From Gordonia amarae NBRC 15530 (GTDB lineage: Bacteria; Actinomycetota; Actinomycetes; Mycobacteriales; Mycobacteriaceae), in NCBI RefSeq assembly GCF_000241345.1, contig NZ_BAED01000021.1:1-59326 (forward strand): a stretch of DNA of 59,326 nt. The letters are read 5' to 3'. This document shows positions 49,570 through 57,884 of this stretch, piece by piece. A program made the position numbers and the translations under genes. Under the pieces are notes generated by a model. That model had not been told where the DNA came from. It was given only the letters and a program-made list of their open reading frames with translations, and did not search any database. The first letter of the stretch is position 1. Every line of letters begins with the position of its first letter.

Positions 49570-50769
49570 CTACGAGGTGGCGGGCGCCTTGGGTGCGGCG
49601 TAGACCGGCTTGCCCAGGCCCAGGATGTACTGGGCGATCATGTTGCGGAACACCTCCAGCGTGCCGCCGTAGATGCCGGTGAGCGGCGACCACCGGTACA
49701 CGTATTCGGCGCGGCTCAGGTCGGCGCCCGGCTCATCGATCGGCAGCACCGAGGTCGGGCCGGCGATGTCCATCAGCACCGGCGACACGTCACGCATCGC
49801 CTGCGCGAGCGCCACCCGGCCGAACATGTGCGGCGAGGCGAGCGCGGCCTCCACCTTGGCCAACGACTGCCCCAGACGCACCGACACGAGGGGATCGTCG
49901 ATGCGGCGGGTGCCGTCCGGGCCTTCCTTCGCGGCCTCGGCGACGACGGCGTCGGCGGCCTTCGCGATGTACATGCCCTGATGCTGCAGGATCGACACGT
50001 CGTCGAGGCCGTCGATCACGGCGTCGACCACACCGTGCTCCTTGTTGAGCGGCTCGCGGACCACGGTCCAGCCCTCGTTGACCTCGCCGAGCCGGTACTT
50101 GTCGGAGATGCGCACATCGCTGTAGTAGACGATGTTGGTGCGGTCGCCGTCGACCGTCCACAGCGGCTGAATCTCCACGCCCGGGGTGTCGAGCGGCACC
50201 AGGAACATGGTGAGGCTCTTGTGTTTACGGGCATCCGGATCGGTGTTGGTGATCAGGAAGCAGTACTGGCAGTTGTGGGCGCCGGTGGTGAACATCTTGG
50301 AACCGTTGATGACCCAGTCGTCACCGTCGCGGACCGCGCGGGTCTTACAGGTGGCCACGTCCGAACCGCCCTCGGGTTCGGTGTAGCCCAGGCACATGCG
50401 GATGTCGCCGTCGTAGATACCCTGCAGAACCTCATCGCGCAGTTCGGGTTTGGCGAACATCGCCACCGAGTGCGCGATCAGGACCGTGGTTCCCCAGGTG
50501 ACCCAGGGAAACTCGGCCTTGCGCCGTTCCAGATGCCAGATCCGGGACTCCACTCGCGAAAAGCCTCCCTCCCAGCCTTCCGCGCCCTTGATCTCCTTTT
50601 CCAGCCAGCCCTTTTCGGCCAGCGCGCGGTGCACACCGATGTCGAAGTTGTCGCCGGTGTCGCGGTCGTGTTTGCGCACCTCGTCGGTGACGTAGGTGTC
50701 GAGGAACTCGCGCACCTCGGCCTGAAACGCCTTTTCGTCTTCGGTGAGTTCGACTTTCGAGAAATCCAT
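49570..50769 (-). CDS. Acyl-CoA dehydrogenase (FadE-type, first subunit of a likely heteromer)
   Basis: A 399-aa flavoprotein: YTEPEGGSDVATCKTRA substrate/FAD motif, GSKMFTTGAHNCQYCFLI, and YGGTLEVFRNMIAQYIL at the C-terminus (usual YGGTSEIQRN). It introduces a trans-2 double bond in an acyl-CoA. The adjacent gene encodes a second, smaller ACAD-like subunit, the arrangement of the heteromeric enzymes used on steroid-type CoA esters. Last gene of its operon. Confidence 0.9.
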   Translation of the reverse strand: MDFSKVELTEDEKAFQAEVREFLDTYVTDEVRKHDRDTGDNFDIGVHRALAEKGWLEKEIKGAEGWEGGFSRVESRIWHLERRKAEFPWVTWGTTVLIAHSVAMFAKPELRDEVLQGIYDGDIRMCLGYTEPEGGSDVATCKTRAVRDGDDWVINGSKMFTTGAHNCQYCFLITNTDPDARKHKSLTMFLVPLDTPGVEIQPLWTVDGDRTNIVYYSDVRISDKYRLGEVNEGWTVVREPLNKEHGVVDAVIDGLDDVSILQHQGMYIAKAADAVVAEAAKEGPDGTRRIDDPLVSVRLGQSLAKVEAALASPHMFGRVALAQAMRDVSPVLMDIAGPTSVLPIDEPGADLSRAEYVYRWSPLTGIYGGTLEVFRNMIAQYILGLGKPVYAAPKAPATS

Positions 50770-50802
50770 GATCTTGACGTCCTCTTCTTACAGGTCTGGC
50801 GC

Positions 50803-51858
50803 TCAGGCGGAGGCTGCGGTGTCGCGGGCGGCGGCGAGCTGCGCGACGCGCACCGCGGCGCGGGCGGGGTCGCCACCGGCGAGCGGCCAGCCACGGGCGC
50901 GGGTCAGGTACGCGGTCGACGCGGCCTCGGTGGACACGCCGAGACCACCCTGGGTGTGCACCGCGACGATCGCCGCCTTCGGCGCTTCCTCGGTCATGTA
51001 CACGTAAGCGGCACTGGCCAGTTCGGGCCGCGTCTCGGGCTCGTTGTCCAGGAACCAGGCGGCCTTGCGGCCGAGCTGACGACCGCTCTCGACGGTGATG
51101 GCGATATTGGCGAGCGGATGGGAAATGCCCTGCAGCGACGCGATCGGCACCCCGAGCGTGTACCGGTTGACGGCGAACTCGGCGGCGATCCGCATGGTCG
51201 CCTCCAGCAGACCCACCAGCGCCGACGCGGTCAGCAGCCGCCATTCGTCGACGGCCAGCTCGAATGCCTTGACGGCCTCGGGCCCGCTCGCGATCGCGGT
51301 GCGCGAGTCGGCGGCGGCCGGATCGACCCACGCCATCGGCAGCTTCCCGAGATTCTCGACGTGGGCCGGTTTGTCCGAGAAGGACAGGCGCACAACGTCA
51401 TCGCCGTCGCCGATGAGGATCTCGTCGGCGATCGCCGCCTGCGACACCAGGCGCTTGCCGGCGGTGCCACCGCTTCCGGCGGCGTCCAGGGCCAGGATCC
51501 GCGAGCCGGAGATGATCTCCTCGTCACCGGCGAGCGCGCCGAGCCGGGCGAGCAGCCGCGCCGACACCACGTGATCGATCCACGGCACCGGCGCGAGTGA
51601 ACGGCCCACCTCCTCGGCGATGAGGGTGAGGTCGACCAGCGTCGCACCGTCGCCGCCCTCGGCCTCGCTGACCGCCATCGACGTGGCGCCCGTGGCGATG
51701 AGCTGCTTCCACAGCGCCTCGTCGAAACCGGTCGCCTCGGCCGCCCGCACCGCGTCGATGGTGCTGTGCGCCTGGAAGAGCTTGGCGAACGCCGTCTGCA
51801 GGTCGGTGTGGTCGGTGGTGAGGCTGTAGTCTTCGCGACGGAGTTCGTAGCGATCCAT
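50803..51858 (-). CDS. Acyl-CoA dehydrogenase-like protein (second subunit)
   Basis: A 351-aa protein from ATG 51858, overlapping the amidohydrolase stop (TGATG). The ACAD fold is visible (GATSMAVSEAEGGDGATLVDLTLIAEEVGRSLAPVPW, NRYTLGVPIASLQGISHPLANI, HTQGGLGVSTEAA), but the mid-domain FAD/substrate motif of the TEPxxGSD type is absent. This fits the partner subunit of a heteromeric alpha2beta2 dehydrogenase with the gene that follows, from which it is separated by 33 bp. Confidence 0.85.
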   Translation of the reverse strand: MDRYELRREDYSLTTDHTDLQTAFAKLFQAHSTIDAVRAAEATGFDEALWKQLIATGATSMAVSEAEGGDGATLVDLTLIAEEVGRSLAPVPWIDHVVSARLLARLGALAGDEEIISGSRILALDAAGSGGTAGKRLVSQAAIADEILIGDGDDVVRLSFSDKPAHVENLGKLPMAWVDPAAADSRTAIASGPEAVKAFELAVDEWRLLTASALVGLLEATMRIAAEFAVNRYTLGVPIASLQGISHPLANIAITVESGRQLGRKAAWFLDNEPETRPELASAAYVYMTEEAPKAAIVAVHTQGGLGVSTEAASTAYLTRARGWPLAGGDPARAAVRVAQLAAARDTAASA

Positions 51859-52703
51859 CACTGCTCCTGTTCGTGGGTGGTGGCGGCGAAGAAGAACTCT
51901 TGCGCGTTGTTGTACAGATAGTTGTCGAGCACCTGCTCGGGCAGATCGAGTGCCTCGGCCTCGGGGATCAGTCTGCGCTGGGCCAGCACCGGCCAGTCCG
52001 AGCCGAAGATGACCTTGTTCGGCCCGCGGGTGCGCATGTAATGCAGCAGACTCTCGGGCAGGCGTTTGGGCGACCACGCCGACGTCATCAGCCGCAGATT
52101 CGGGTACTTGATGAGCATCCGGATCGCCACATCCCACCACGGATCGGCACCGTGGATCATGCACAATTTGAGCTCGGGGAACCGCACGCAGACACGGTCG
52201 AGGTGAATCGGGTTCTGCACCTCACCGGGAATCGGCGGTCCGGGGATGCCGGTGTTGACACAGAGCGGCAGGTCGAGCTCGGCGCACTTGGCGTACAGCG
52301 GGTAGTAGACCGCGTCGCTCGGCGGGTACTGGCCGTCGCCCCAGAAGCTCGGGCCGACGGTGGCGTAGCTGACGGGCAGGTCGGCGGCCATCGCGGTCAG
52401 TTCGCGCAGGTGGGCGACCGGCCGTAGCAGGTTGAAACCGCCGATCGACATCGAGAACCTGTCCGGATGTGCCTCGACGAACTTGGCGACCGTGGTGGAC
52501 GGCTTGGACAGCGAGTTCATCAGGATCGCCTTGCGCACGCCCTGCTCGTCCATCTCATCGAGCAGCTGATCCAGGTCGACCGGTTCATACATCGACCCCG
52601 CGCCCTTGAAGTAGTTGTCGCGCACAGCCAGCATCCAGTCGGGCTGCTGCACGGTCTCGCCGAAGTGGACGTTGACGAGACAGTCGATAACGTTGCGGGG
52701 CAC
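51858..52703 (-). CDS. Amidohydrolase 2 family metal-dependent hydrolase (short form)
   Basis: 281 aa, about 140 residues shorter than the other amidohydrolases here, closer to the 4-oxalomesaconate/ACMSD-like size. It has IDCLVNVHFGE at the N-terminus (His13), a MIHGADPWWDVAIRML strand and FGSDWPVL. It heads the operon amidohydrolase-ACAD-ACAD and is divergent from the acyl-CoA ligase operon. It probably hydrolyses a C-C bond or decarboxylates an intermediate before or after dehydrogenation. Confidence 0.86.
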   Translation of the reverse strand: MPRNVIDCLVNVHFGETVQQPDWMLAVRDNYFKGAGSMYEPVDLDQLLDEMDEQGVRKAILMNSLSKPSTTVAKFVEAHPDRFSMSIGGFNLLRPVAHLRELTAMAADLPVSYATVGPSFWGDGQYPPSDAVYYPLYAKCAELDLPLCVNTGIPGPPIPGEVQNPIHLDRVCVRFPELKLCMIHGADPWWDVAIRMLIKYPNLRLMTSAWSPKRLPESLLHYMRTRGPNKVIFGSDWPVLAQRRLIPEAEALDLPEQVLDNYLYNNAQEFFFAATTHEQEQ

Positions 52704-52781
52704 CGATTCTCCGAATCCTCAGATATGCACGTGATTGCCGGCCGACGGCTCACGGAAGCCACCGACCACCCTGCGATCTCC

Positions 52782-52792
52782 TATACTGTATA
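52782..52792. promoter_or_regulatory. Small palindrome TATACTGTATA in a divergent promoter region
   Basis: TATAC-T-GTATA lies in the 244-bp region between divergent operons. TATACT (52782-52787) is also a good -10 box for the + operon. No matching TTGACA at 17 bp was seen. Confidence 0.4.
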
Positions 52793-52867
52793 CCTATCGG
52801 TAGAGCCTTCCGCAATAACGGGACACAGGCATCGGGCGATTTCACGACACCCGTGTTCAAACGCAGT

Positions 52868-52884
52868 CGAAAGGCTTACAGTTA
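52868..52884. promoter_or_regulatory. Candidate operator shared with the second P450 promoter
   Basis: CGAAAGGCTTACAGTTA, 64 bp before the acyl-CoA ligase start. It matches the minus-strand sequence at 59192-59177 (CGTAAGGCTTACGGTA) at 13 of 16 positions, and both lie upstream of catabolic genes in the same orientation. Confidence 0.5.
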
Positions 52885-52947
52885 GACAGACCGCAAAGGG
52901 GTGGGCCGCCGATTCCCACGCCCACACCCACTGCAGAGGGAGCCGCC

Positions 52948-54612
52948 TTGAGTCAACCGAGCACCGCACCCGAGTTCGCCTTCCCGGAGATCCTCGACGC
53001 CGTCGCCGACGCCATCGGTGACCGCGACCTGGTGATCTTCGGCGACCGCCGCTACACCCAGCGGGAGATCGCCGACCGATCCCGGCGCCTGGCAACCTAC
53101 CTGCACTCGCGCGGCCTGGGCGTACACACCGACCGCGCCGAGCTGACGGGCGATCAGGCCGGCCAAGACCTCGTCGGCCTGTACGCGTACAACGGCAACG
53201 AGTACGTCGAGTCGATGCACGCGGCGTTCCGCGCCCGCGTCGCGCCGTTCAACGTCAACTACCGGTACGTCAAGAACGAACTCGAATACCTGCTCAACGA
53301 CGCCGCGCCCACCGCGCTGATCTACCACGCCACCTTCGCCCCGACCCTGGCCGAGGTGCTGCCGCGGGTGCCAAGCCTGCGGGTCCTCATCCAGATCGCC
53401 GACGACTCCGGCAACGCGCTGCTCGACGGCGCCGTCGACTACGAGCAGGTCATCGCCGGCACCGAACCCGACCTGGCCGACGTGCAACCCTCCCCCGATG
53501 ACCTGTACATCGTGTACACCGGCGGCACCACCGGGATGCCGAAGGGTGTGCTGTGGCGGCAGAACGACATCTTCATGGGTGCGTGCGGCGGCCGCAATGT
53601 GTACACCGGCGAAGCCGTGACCACGCTCGCCGAGATCGCCGAACGCGCCGGCGGTGGCGGAGCACTGAAGGTGTTCGTGGTGCCGCCGCTGATCCACGCC
53701 GCCGCCCAGTGGGCCGCGCTCACCGCCAGCACCTCCGGGCAGACTCTGGTGTTCTCCGACGTCCCCGAACGCCTCGACCCCGCGGCGATCGCCGCGACCA
53801 TCGAGAAGGAACAGCCGACGGTGCTGATGGTGGTCGGCGACGCGATCGCCCGGCCGCTGCTCACCGAGTTCGAGAAGGGCCGGCACGACGTCTCCTCGAT
53901 CAAGATCTTCGCCAATGGTGGTGCGGTGCTGTCGCCGCAGCTCAAGGAGCGGGCGCTGGCCGTCTTCGACAGCGCGATCGTCATGGACGGCACCGGCTCG
54001 TCGGAGACGGGCGCGCAGATGACGCACGTGTCCACCGCGGGCGCGGTGTCCACCGGCACCTTCAACGCCGGCAGCAACACCACCGTCGTCACCGAGGATC
54101 TGACCGCCGAGACCGCCCCCGGCGACGGCCACATCGGCTGGCTCGCCCAGCGCGGCCACGTACCGCTCGGCTACAAGGGCGACCCGGCCAAGACCGCCAA
54201 GACCTTCCCGGTGGTCGCGGGCACCCGCTACGCACTGCCCGGAGATCGTGCCGAACGCCTCGCCGACAACACGATCCGGCTCCTCGGGCGTGACTCGCAG
54301 ACCATCAACTCCGGCGGCGAGAAGATCTTCGCCGAGGAGGTGGAACTGGCCCTCGCCTCCCACCCGTCCGTCGCCGACGTCCTGGTCACCGCCCGCCCGA
54401 GCGAACGGTGGGGCAACGAGGTGGTGGCGATCGTCGAAACCCTCGACGGTGCCGAGGTTTCCGAGGACGACCTGGTCGAGCACGCCGCGACCACCATCGC
54501 CCGCTACAAACTCCCCAAGGCCATCCTGTTCCGCCCACAGATCCAGCGCAGCCCCGTCGGCAAGGCCGACTACCGCTGGGCCCGCGAACAAGCCACTCTC
54601 TCCCTCGACTGA
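52948..54612 (+). CDS. AMP-forming acyl-CoA synthetase (FadD-type)
   Basis: A 554-aa ANL enzyme from TTG 52948, with GAGGGAG upstream. P-loop IVYTGGTTGMPKGVLW, MDGTGSSETGAQM, and C-terminal INSGGEKIFAEEVELAL. The pattern is that of FadD3/FadD19-like ligases that act on bulky carboxylic acids. It starts the operon ligase-DUF35-thiolase and faces the amidohydrolase-ACAD operon, with which it probably shares a substrate. Confidence 0.92.
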   Translation: MSQPSTAPEFAFPEILDAVADAIGDRDLVIFGDRRYTQREIADRSRRLATYLHSRGLGVHTDRAELTGDQAGQDLVGLYAYNGNEYVESMHAAFRARVAPFNVNYRYVKNELEYLLNDAAPTALIYHATFAPTLAEVLPRVPSLRVLIQIADDSGNALLDGAVDYEQVIAGTEPDLADVQPSPDDLYIVYTGGTTGMPKGVLWRQNDIFMGACGGRNVYTGEAVTTLAEIAERAGGGGALKVFVVPPLIHAAAQWAALTASTSGQTLVFSDVPERLDPAAIAATIEKEQPTVLMVVGDAIARPLLTEFEKGRHDVSSIKIFANGGAVLSPQLKERALAVFDSAIVMDGTGSSETGAQMTHVSTAGAVSTGTFNAGSNTTVVTEDLTAETAPGDGHIGWLAQRGHVPLGYKGDPAKTAKTFPVVAGTRYALPGDRAERLADNTIRLLGRDSQTINSGGEKIFAEEVELALASHPSVADVLVTARPSERWGNEVVAIVETLDGAEVSEDDLVEHAATTIARYKLPKAILFRPQIQRSPVGKADYRWAREQATLSLD

Positions 54613-54645
54613 CCCCAGCGCCGACTGATCCGACAGGACCACGCA

Positions 54646-55074
54646 ATGACACGCATGATCTCCCCCGACATCTCCACCTGGCCCGACGCCGACGTCGCCC
54701 TGGTGGGCGGCGTCTGCTCCGACTCAGACTGCGGCGCCGCCGTTTTCCCGATCCAGGAGCTGTGCCCACGGTGCAGCAAGGACACCGTGGAGCAGACCAC
54801 ATTCCCCCGCACCGGCACCCTCATCGCCTGGACCACCCAGGGATTCCTGCCCGGCGCACCGTATCTCGGTGACGAGACCCGGGACACGTTCACGCCCTTC
54901 GGGGTCGGGCTGGTGCAGCTCGGCGACGTGATCCGCATCGAGGGCCGGCTGACCGAGAATGACCCGGAGAAGCTGGAATTCGGCGCGGCCGTCGAGGTCA
55001 CCACCGTGCCGCTCGGCCACGACGACGACGGCGAAGAGGTCGTCACGTTCGCATTTCAACCGGTAGGAGCCTGA
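54646..55074 (+). CDS. DUF35 / OB-fold zinc-ribbon protein (SCPx thiolase partner)
   Basis: 142 aa with four Cys (C24, C29, C40, C43) forming a zinc ribbon and an OB-fold C-terminal part (TLIAWTTQGFLPG ... VGLVQLGDVIRIEGRLTE). It ends 3 bp before the thiolase gene and is the likely obligate partner. The first Cys pair has a 4-residue spacing, unlike the CxxC of the other DUF35 protein at 6359-6799. Confidence 0.87.
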   Translation: MTRMISPDISTWPDADVALVGGVCSDSDCGAAVFPIQELCPRCSKDTVEQTTFPRTGTLIAWTTQGFLPGAPYLGDETRDTFTPFGVGLVQLGDVIRIEGRLTENDPEKLEFGAAVEVTTVPLGHDDDGEEVVTFAFQPVGA

Positions 55075-55077
55075 CCC

Positions 55078-56223
55078 ATGACCAACGACGTCGCCATCAT
55101 CGGTGTCGGCATGCACCCGTTCGGCCGGTTCGACAAGACCGCGATGCAGATGGGCACCCATGCGATCCGCGCCGCCCTCGCCGACGCCGGACTGGAATGG
55201 AAGGACATCCAGTTCGCCGTCGGCGGGAGCTGGGAGATCGCCAACCCCGACGCCATCGTCGGCATGATGGGCCTGACCGGGATCCCGTTCACCAATGTGT
55301 TCAACGCCTGCGCCACCGCGGCGTCGGCCACCGAGGCCGTCGCCGACGCGATCGCGCTGGGCAAGTACGACATCGGCATCGCGATCGGCCTGGACAAGCA
55401 TCCACGTGGTGCGTTCACCGTCGACCCGACCCTCGTCGGCATGCCCAAGTGGTACGGCGAGAACGGCCAGTACCTGACCACCCAGTTCTTCGGGATGAAG
55501 GCCAACCGCTACATCCACGAACACGGCATCTCCCCGCAGACCCTGGCCAAGGTCGCGGCCAAGAACTACCGCAACGGTGTCCTGAACCCGAATGCGTTCC
55601 GCCGCAAGCCGATCGATGAGCAGGCGATTCTGGACTCACCGATGCTCAACTATCCGCTGACGCACATGATGTTCTGCGCACCCGACGAGGGTGCGGCGGC
55701 GGTCATCATGTGCCGCGCCGACCTCGCCCACAAGTTCACCGCCAAACCGGTGTTCGTCAAGGCTGTCGAGGTGCGCACCCGCACCTACGGTGCGTACGAG
55801 GTGAACACCACCTACGCACCGGTGCAGGAGGTGGCGGCGCCGTCGGTGTTCGCCGCACGCGCCGCATTCGAGAAGGCCGGCATCGGGCCCGAGGATGTGG
55901 GCATCATCCAGCTCCAGGACACCGACGCGGGCGCCGAGGTGATCCACATGGCCGAGGCCGGTTTCTGCGCCGACGGCGACCAGGAGAAGCTCATCGCCGA
56001 CGGGGCGACCGAGATCGGTGGGTCGATGCCGGTGAACACCGACGGCGGCCTCATCGCCAACGGTGAGCCGATCGGCGCGTCGGGGCTGCGGCAGCTGCAC
56101 GAACTGGTGCACCAGCTGCGTGGCACCGCCGGCGACCGGCAGGTTCCCGGCAATCCGACGGCCGGTTTCGCTCTGCTGTACGGCGCCCCCGGCACCGCGG
56201 GGGCGACCGTCGTCAGCTTGTGA
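55078..56223 (+). CDS. SCPx/Ltp-type thiolase
   Basis: A 381-aa thiolase-fold protein with a candidate nucleophile Cys78 (VFNACATAASA) and the conserved C-terminal loop NTDGGLIANGEPIGASGLRQLHELVHQLRG. GEP replaces the GHP of classical thiolases, as in some actinobacterial Ltp proteins. It probably performs the thiolytic step for the CoA ester made by the adjacent ligase. Unlike the Ltp2-like protein at 6799-7965 it keeps the Cys. AGGAG lies 8 nt before the ATG; a terminator follows. Confidence 0.9.
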   Translation: MTNDVAIIGVGMHPFGRFDKTAMQMGTHAIRAALADAGLEWKDIQFAVGGSWEIANPDAIVGMMGLTGIPFTNVFNACATAASATEAVADAIALGKYDIGIAIGLDKHPRGAFTVDPTLVGMPKWYGENGQYLTTQFFGMKANRYIHEHGISPQTLAKVAAKNYRNGVLNPNAFRRKPIDEQAILDSPMLNYPLTHMMFCAPDEGAAAVIMCRADLAHKFTAKPVFVKAVEVRTRTYGAYEVNTTYAPVQEVAAPSVFAARAAFEKAGIGPEDVGIIQLQDTDAGAEVIHMAEAGFCADGDQEKLIADGATEIGGSMPVNTDGGLIANGEPIGASGLRQLHELVHQLRGTAGDRQVPGNPTAGFALLYGAPGTAGATVVSL

Positions 56224-56242
56224 CATCTCCCACCCGATTATC

Positions 56243-56275
56243 CGAGTGCACACCGGAATCACCGGTGTGCACTCG
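56243..56275 (+). terminator. Rho-independent terminator after SCPx thiolase
   Basis: A 14-bp perfect stem (CGAGTGCACACCGG / CCGGTGTGCACTCG) with a 5-nt loop, followed by TGTTTT. It starts 20 bp after the thiolase stop. Confidence 0.85.
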
Positions 56276-56352
56276 TGTTTTGCGGAAACGAATGGCCGGG
56301 CACCCGGGCCCGAAGCCAGGTGATTGTCAGCTGTGCCTGCTATCCATAACGA

Positions 56353-57762
56353 ATGAGTAACTGGTGGAGGAACGCGCACGGACAGACCCGGGCGGCCGTC
56401 GGCTTGGCCGGGGTGCTCGTCCTGATCGGCATCTACCTGTGCGTCATCGCGGTGGACCCCGGGCTGCGGCCCGACAGCTGGGTGGGCTGGTTCGGTGAGC
56501 CGGGTTCGTGGCTGACCGCGCTGATCGTCGTCGCGATTGCCGGGCTGGCCGTGTGGCTGCGCTGGTCCGAACGCGGCCGCTGGCCGGCGGGCTCCGCCGT
56601 CACCCTCGCGGGTGCGACCGCGGGCACCACCCTCGTCCTCGGTCTGGCGAGCTACTGGCGCTGCCCCGCCGACCAGGTGCCCGGTGTGGGTTCGCTGGCC
56701 TCGACGCTGGCGCTGTTCGTGGCGGGCGGACACTCCCCCGCCGACGGCTCGGCGGGGTGCGAACAGGCACCGGTCGCCTACGATCTCGCGAGGGCCGCCG
56801 GGGTTGTCGTCGTCCTCACCTTGCTGTCCGGGGTGCTGTACTCGGTGTTTCGGCCGCAACTCGACCGGGTCGCCATCCGGTTCGCCCGATCCGTCACCGT
56901 CATCGACGGCATCGACGACCTCGGCGCTCTCCCCGGGATCGCCGCCACCGCACGCGGATTCGGGGCGACGCCGGTGCTCATCGACCACGGCACCCATCCG
57001 GACGCAGCGCGCATCGCACGGTCGGCGGGCGTCCGCATCGCCACCGACCTCGGTCCCGTCACCGCGCCGTCCGGCGGGAACAAGCTGGCCGCGCTCTATC
57101 TGCTCAGCGCCGATACCGCCACCAACCTGAGCAGGCTCGCCGGCCACGACGCATCGCTGGACCACCCGGATGAGCCGGTGCCCGTGTCGCTGCGCATCGA
57201 CGATCCGTGGCAGGCCGAGATGTGGCGGCGCAATCAGCCAGTATTCGATCCGGTCCGCTGGCGACCGGAGGTGATCAGCCGGTACGAGGCGACCGCCGGC
57301 CGTATCGCCACCGACCTGGCGGCCAAGGCCCCGAGTACCGTATACGTGTGCGGCTCATCGCAATTGACGTTCGCGGTGTGCGTGGCACTGGGCCGTATCC
57401 CGGCGCCCGAGGGACGGCGGGTGCCACGCCTGTGCGTGATCGCCCCCGACGGCACCGGGCTGGCCGCCGACATCACCACCTTCACCGGACCGCGCGGCAA
57501 AGGTGCCCCCACCATCAGTTCCATCGACGCCGAACCGTCGACCGAGAAGCTGACGGGGCTGATCACCGCCCGTGGCGGTGACTGCGCGATCGTGCTGGCC
57601 GAGGACTCCGAGGCCGCCGCCGGTATCCGCCTGGCGATCCGGTTCCCTGCCGTGCCGATCTACCGGGTGACGCCGACGCGCAGCGCGTCGGCGGACCGCG
57701 CTCCCGACGAGATCGTCTCGCACACGGCCGGTTTGATGACGGTACCGCTCGCCTTGCCCTGA
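56353..57762 (+). CDS. Membrane protein with degenerate TrkA-N/RCK-like cytoplasmic region
   Basis: 469 aa with about four transmembrane helices (roughly 14-34, 52-70, 79-97, 143-163). A soluble part of about 300 residues follows, in which two Rossmann-like segments can be guessed (SVTVIDGIDDLGALPGIAATARGFGATPVLID and STVYVCGSSQLTFAVCVALG). It resembles actinobacterial proteins annotated as TrkA-N or RyR-domain membrane proteins, but no clear GxGxxG loop or potassium selectivity filter is seen. Function unknown; it does not look linked to the catabolic genes. Confidence 0.68.
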   Translation: MSNWWRNAHGQTRAAVGLAGVLVLIGIYLCVIAVDPGLRPDSWVGWFGEPGSWLTALIVVAIAGLAVWLRWSERGRWPAGSAVTLAGATAGTTLVLGLASYWRCPADQVPGVGSLASTLALFVAGGHSPADGSAGCEQAPVAYDLARAAGVVVVLTLLSGVLYSVFRPQLDRVAIRFARSVTVIDGIDDLGALPGIAATARGFGATPVLIDHGTHPDAARIARSAGVRIATDLGPVTAPSGGNKLAALYLLSADTATNLSRLAGHDASLDHPDEPVPVSLRIDDPWQAEMWRRNQPVFDPVRWRPEVISRYEATAGRIATDLAAKAPSTVYVCGSSQLTFAVCVALGRIPAPEGRRVPRLCVIAPDGTGLAADITTFTGPRGKGAPTISSIDAEPSTEKLTGLITARGGDCAIVLAEDSEAAAGIRLAIRFPAVPIYRVTPTRSASADRAPDEIVSHTAGLMTVPLALP

Positions 57763-57769
57763 CCTCCGC

Positions 57770-57836
57770 TTATTGAGGTGCGAAGAGCCTCTAGGCGATG
57801 AGCCTCGATCGCCGGGCGACCTCACACCTCAACCGG
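57770..57836. repeat. Dispersed repeat, copy D (short)
   Basis: TTGAGGTGCGAAGAGCC...GATGAGCCTCGA ... CACACCTCAACCGGC. Reduced form with inverted ends, between the convergent membrane-protein and P450 genes. Confidence 0.78.
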
Positions 57837-57884
57837 CAGCGCGACTGCCTATCCCGTCAGAACAATCGAGTGATGCGGTGCCGG

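Noticed and set aside
56353..57762. Calling the membrane protein a potassium channel or Trk component.
   Set aside because: No selectivity-filter (TxGYG-like) sequence or intact nucleotide-binding GxGxxG loop was found, so only a loose similarity can be stated.
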